Assembly: GCA_015523665.1 (NCBI GenBank)
Contig: WAJX01000218.1
Span: forward strand, 1-8,722
Length of the DNA stretch: 8,722 nucleotides
Origin: Ferroglobus sp.
Lineage (GTDB): Archaea > Halobacteriota > Archaeoglobi > Archaeoglobales > Archaeoglobaceae
Direction: 5' to 3'
Below, in pieces: positions 7,173-8,722 of this stretch; within the stretch, counting starts at the first letter, position 1, and every line of letters begins with the position of its first letter. Made by a program: the position numbers and the translations under genes. The notes under the pieces were generated by a model. The model saw only the letters and a program-made list of their open reading frames with translations, did no database searches and was not told where the DNA came from.

Positions 7173-7182
7173 TTTAAATATA
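7173..7182 (+). promoter_or_regulatory. TATA box of tRNA-His
   Basis: TTTAAATATA closely matches the archaeal TATA consensus and is preceded by a purine-rich GATAAAAC, a fair BRE. Its centre is 35 bases from the mature tRNA 5' end, so the primary transcript would carry a leader of about 8 to 10 bases removed by RNase P. Confidence 0.75.
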
Positions 7183-7212
7183 CTTTAGGATATTCAGAAA
7201 TTAAAAGTTTAT

Positions 7213-7285
7213 GGCCCGGGTGGGGTAGTGGTTATCCTCTGGGACTGTGGATCCCAGGAGCCGGGTTCGAATCCCGGTCCGGGCC
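7213..7285 (+). tRNA. tRNA-His (GTG)
   Basis: A full cloverleaf: acceptor stem GCCCGGG/TCCGGGC (7214-7220, 7278-7284), anticodon stem TGGGA/TCCCA with loop CTGTGGA (7245-7251) and anticodon GTG at 7247-7249, T stem CCGGG/CCCGG (7261-7265, 7273-7277) with loop TTCGAAT. The extra G at 7213 opposite C73 (7285) is the G-1:C73 pair that histidyl-tRNA synthetase recognises, confirming the identity; here G-1 is encoded in the gene. No intron. CCA is not encoded (the genome continues CTATA) and must be added by the CCA-adding enzyme. The stems are nearly all G:C in a very AT-rich neighbourhood, typical of thermophiles. Confidence 0.97.
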
Positions 7286-7297
7286 CTATATCTCCAT

Positions 7298-7314
7298 GTT
7301 TTTTGTTTTGATTT
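7298..7314 (+). terminator. T-rich terminator of tRNA-His
   Basis: A run of six T, then G and four T, starts 13 bases after the tRNA 3' end. Oligo-T stretches are the usual archaeal stop signal for RNA genes. Confidence 0.55.
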
Positions 7315-7510
7315 GGTATAGTATAAATTAGATAGGAGATAAGGTGATTTAAATACACTACACAAGTTCATAAAGTTCATATCAATTAAATTAAACTAAA
7401 ATTTTTTATGTTACATATAAATAAAATTATACTATAATTAAATAATGAGAATATGAACTTAATTTTCATCCTTATTTATTTTTATTTAACTTTTTTATTT
7501 AAAGAGTGTA
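7315..7510. other. Non-coding AT-rich region between two convergent tRNAs, with repeats
   Basis: No convincing reading frame is present. The region holds TATA-like tracts at 7321-7330 and 7348-7355 on the plus strand, a perfect tandem repeat of AAGTTCATA (7364-7372 and 7373-7381), an inverted copy ATATGAACTT at 7451-7460 that pairs with 7373-7382, and a T-rich plus-strand tail at 7472-7499. This order (promoter-like, stem arm, stem arm, oligo-T) resembles a small RNA gene, but the interior is nearly all A/T, unlike the G:C-rich structured RNAs expected in a thermophile. A clear terminator for the minus-strand tRNA-Thr is not obvious. Confidence 0.3.
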
Positions 7511-7583
7511 AGCCGCCGGCGGGATTTGAACCCGCGACCTGGTGATTACAAGTCACCCGCTCCTCCAGCTGAGCTACGGCGGC
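7511..7583 (-). tRNA. tRNA-Thr (TGT)
   Basis: On the minus strand the acceptor stem is GCCGCCG/CGGCGGC, the D arm GCTC...GAGC, the anticodon stem GGTGA/TCACC with loop CTTGTAA (anticodon TGT, plus-strand 7548-7550), the variable loop AGGTC and the T arm GCGGG-TTCAAAT-CCCGC. The discriminator base is U73, as expected for archaeal tRNA-Thr. It decodes ACA and related threonine codons. There is no intron and no encoded CCA. It faces tRNA-His, convergently, across about 225 bp. Its stems are all G:C or nearly so. Confidence 0.97.
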
Positions 7584-7614
7584 TAATAATCGATTCAATA
7601 ACTTTTACTTTTAC

Positions 7615-7628
7615 AACATATTTTTACA
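7615..7628 (-). promoter_or_regulatory. Probable TATA box of tRNA-Thr
   Basis: The minus strand reads TGTAAAAATATG about 35 to 42 bases before the tRNA 5' end. The spacing resembles that of the tRNA-His promoter, although the match to TTTAWATA is weaker. Confidence 0.4.
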
Positions 7629-7912
7629 TATCTTATTTACAGGTCAATAAACCTCAATAGACTATGAATTTAAGAGTTGTGGTAAAAATAAATCGAGCTT
7701 TAAATTTTCTTATCAGTTAGGTTTATTATGTAAGTCAAAATGTGATTTTGTATAAAAGATTAATAAGGCAGTTGGAACTTCATCAACACCAAAAAGTGTA
7801 TCAATTAGGTTCAATATAAGATGGAAAAGACGCAGTTAACTTAACTATACATTATAGATCATTAAATTATTAAATTTATGATAATTTAAATATAAATTTT
7901 ATAAAATTAAAT
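7629..7912. other. Intergenic region upstream of tRNA-Thr, no intact gene
   Basis: Between the tRNA-Thr promoter and the DUF420 gene there is no complete gene. It includes a possible decayed coding stretch on the minus strand (listed separately), a 6-3-6 inverted repeat CAAAAT-GTG-ATTTTG at 7736-7750, and an A/T-rich end next to the DUF420 stop codon with a perfect 14-bp palindrome AATTTTATAAAATT at 7895-7908, which may be part of the DUF420 terminator. The part from about 7700 to 7850 is less A/T-rich than the rest of the gap, which is why I looked there for a gene remnant. Confidence 0.4.
7713..7851 (-). pseudogene. Possible decayed coding remnant with a frameshift, family unknown
   Basis: Two short open stretches on the minus strand overlap in adjacent frames. 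The first, 7851 to 7801, reads IVKLTASFPSYIEPN before a stop. The second, 7835 to 7713, is 40 codons long without an ATG and contains LIDTLFGVDEVPTALLIFY. One single-base change near 7801-7815 would join them into about 45 residues of protein-like sequence. The composition (mixed hydrophobic and acidic residues, D-E-V-P-T) looks more like real protein than random A/T-rich translation, and the GC content rises locally. It may be what is left of a transposase or of another gene inserted beside the tRNA, but I cannot name the family, and chance is a real alternative. Confidence 0.22.
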
Positions 7913-8389
7913 TTAAGCCGGAATAAAGATAACATAGAGCATGAAATAAATTGCAATACCAGAAACAAACGACAACATCCATACAATAATTGTCATCCTC
8001 CCTATTTTATGGTGCTTCTCTTTCTCAGAGAACATCTTTCTCCCGTTTATAGGCTTAGTATTTTTAAATCCATGATAGATCATATAAGCTACCAAAGCTA
8101 AAACTACAATAGAGATTATCGAATGAAATACAACTAAAGGATAGTAAATATACAACTTTAGATTTTCTGGACCGCCAAATTTAGCTCTACCCTCGATTAG
8201 TGATTTAACCATGTAACTAACCATAAAAGAGATATCCAAGATGAAAGCTGTGATCATAGTTTTATAATGTTTGCTTATAATCTTCTTTTTTGCAAATCTA
8301 TATCCAGAAAGGAAAGCTATAGTTACAAGAATTTCCAAGATTAGACTAAAATCAGAAAGATTACTTGCATATGTTCCAAGAAATCCCAT
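7913..8389 (-). CDS. DUF420 family four-helix membrane protein
   Basis: A 158-residue membrane protein with four predicted helices (about 14-31, 44-62, 80-105, 132-155). It fits DUF420 (the YozB/CtaM-like group): a charged loop then HYKTM at 41-45 opening helix 2, FGGPENLKLYIYYPLVVFH (71-89) with H89 in helix 3, and KHHKIGRMTIIVWMLSFVSGIAIYFMLY (125-152) with H126/H127 before helix 4, the family's HRxxGR...W..S..G...Y.ML pattern. Conserved histidines in or near membranes suggest heme or metal contact; a relative, CtaM of Staphylococcus, is needed for heme-copper oxidase maturation. No oxidase gene is visible here. The ATG at 8389 is about 24 bases from a good TATA box with only T-rich sequence between, so the mRNA is probably leaderless. 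It seems to be a single-gene unit. Confidence 0.75.
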   Translation of the reverse strand: MGFLGTYASNLSDFSLILEILVTIAFLSGYRFAKKKIISKHYKTMITAFILDISFMVSYMVKSLIEGRAKFGGPENLKLYIYYPLVVFHSIISIVVLALVAYMIYHGFKNTKPINGRKMFSEKEKHHKIGRMTIIVWMLSFVSGIAIYFMLYVIFIPA

Positions 8390-8408
8390 AAAAAAGATTG
8401 ACCATAAA

Positions 8409-8418
8409 TATATTTAAA
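8409..8418 (-). promoter_or_regulatory. TATA box of the DUF420 gene
   Basis: The minus strand reads TTTAAATATA, identical in sequence to the tRNA-His TATA box. Its centre is about 24 bases before the ATG, so transcription should start at or next to the start codon. Confidence 0.7.
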
Positions 8419-8433
8419 ATTTAATTTGTTAGA

Positions 8434-8450
8434 TGTGTCATATTGTCACA
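8434..8450. repeat. Imperfect inverted repeat upstream of the DUF420 promoter
   Basis: TGTGTCATATTGTCACA: the arms TGTG-T-CA and TG-T-CACA are symmetric in six of seven positions, around a three-base centre. It lies 16 bp upstream of the TATA box, a position used by archaeal activators. It may be an operator of the DUF420 gene; this is inferred from symmetry and position. Confidence 0.35.
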
Positions 8451-8722
8451 TATACTTCCCCTTTATCCTTAGTCTGATTTCAACCACACTCTCAAATAAT
8501 ATAAAATAAAATAAACATAATAAATATAATAATATAATACAACATATAATACTCCCATCTCGTTCTTTTTAATTTTAGCCTTTAATTAATATTATTTATA
8601 TAATAATTTATATAATAATAACAAGTTCATCAATTGTAACAATCTCAATCTTTATCTTAGGAATTAAAATTAAATTTATTTTAATAGCTCTCTTTCCAAA
8701 CTATAATATTAATCTTTTCTAT
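8451..8722. other. Extremely AT-rich region at the window end, no confirmed gene
   Basis: Most of 8495-8625 is runs of A and T, including a perfect tandem 12-bp repeat TTTATATAATAA (8595-8606 and 8607-8618) and AT-only stretches of AATAT and TAATA type. An ACAAGTTCAT at 8621-8630 repeats 7362-7371. On the minus strand a frame enters from the right edge and stops at 8681-8683 (ending VWKESY), and an adjacent frame stays open for 30 codons to 8608 (with KINLILIPKIKIEIVTIDEL). These could be the C-terminal end of a gene lying beyond the edge, with or without a frameshift, but without an N terminus I do not call it. Confidence 0.35.

Noticed and set aside
7736..7750. 6-3-6 inverted repeat CAAAAT-GTG-ATTTTG
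   Set aside because: Short, and located within the suspected gene remnant with no promoter beside it. Such symmetry is common in A/T-rich DNA.
7713..7788. C/D box small RNA guide (TGATGA ... CTGA on the minus strand)
   Set aside because: A TGATGA and a CTGA occur about 70 bases apart, but no internal D' and C' boxes or terminal stem are seen, and the match is short enough for chance.
1..8722. CRISPR array, intact insertion sequence, toxin-antitoxin or defence island
   Set aside because: No regularly spaced repeats, no transposase with complete motifs, and no recognisable defence proteins. The tRNA neighbourhood has no duplicated tRNA 3' end that would mark an attachment site.

Overview
The window looks like a stretch of an AT-rich, thermophilic euryarchaeal chromosome. 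Evidence seen in the sequence: archaeal-type genes (TrmY tRNA Psi54 methyltransferase, UPF0282 metallo-beta-lactamase-fold protein, a three-subunit PurS/PurL/PurQ synthase), archaeal TATA-box promoters, several start codons lying about 25 nt from a TATA box (leaderless pattern), and two tRNA genes with almost entirely G:C stems inside very AT-rich DNA. The high-GC tRNAs point to growth at high temperature. The long PurQ and a DUF420 membrane protein made me think of an Archaeoglobales-like organism, but a Methanococcales relative cannot be excluded without a search.

Layout. 1-1674 (minus strand): trmY followed 15 bp downstream by a membrane-anchored TPR/SNAP-like repeat protein, probably one operon. 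1675-1729 is a 55-bp divergent promoter. 1730-3624 (plus strand): UPF0282 metallohydrolase, an overlapping DUF72-family protein, and a small GYD-domain protein. 3625-3695 is an almost pure A/T convergent terminator. 3696-7093 (minus strand): the purS-purL-purQ operon for formylglycinamide ribonucleotide amidotransferase (step four of IMP synthesis), tightly packed with 1 to 4 bp between genes. 7094-7212 is a divergent promoter region shared with tRNA-His(GTG) and holds a perfect 18-bp palindrome. 7213-7583: tRNA-His (plus) converges on tRNA-Thr(TGT) (minus). 7584-7912 is non-coding except for a possible decayed coding remnant. 7913-8389 (minus): a four-helix DUF420-type membrane protein. 8390-8722 holds its promoter, an inverted repeat and extremely AT-rich DNA.

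How it fits together: PurS bridges the PurL synthase and the PurQ glutaminase, so the operon supplies all three subunits in order. TrmY modifies position 54 of tRNAs such as the two encoded here. The other genes (TPR protein, UPF0282, DUF72, GYD, DUF420) belong to conserved but poorly characterised families. I found no defence system, CRISPR array, intact mobile element or clearly new multi-gene system. The best leads are the palindrome in the purS/tRNA-His promoter region, the UPF0282-DUF72 translationally coupled pair with a CGFC motif, and the repeats and possible gene remnants around the tRNAs.
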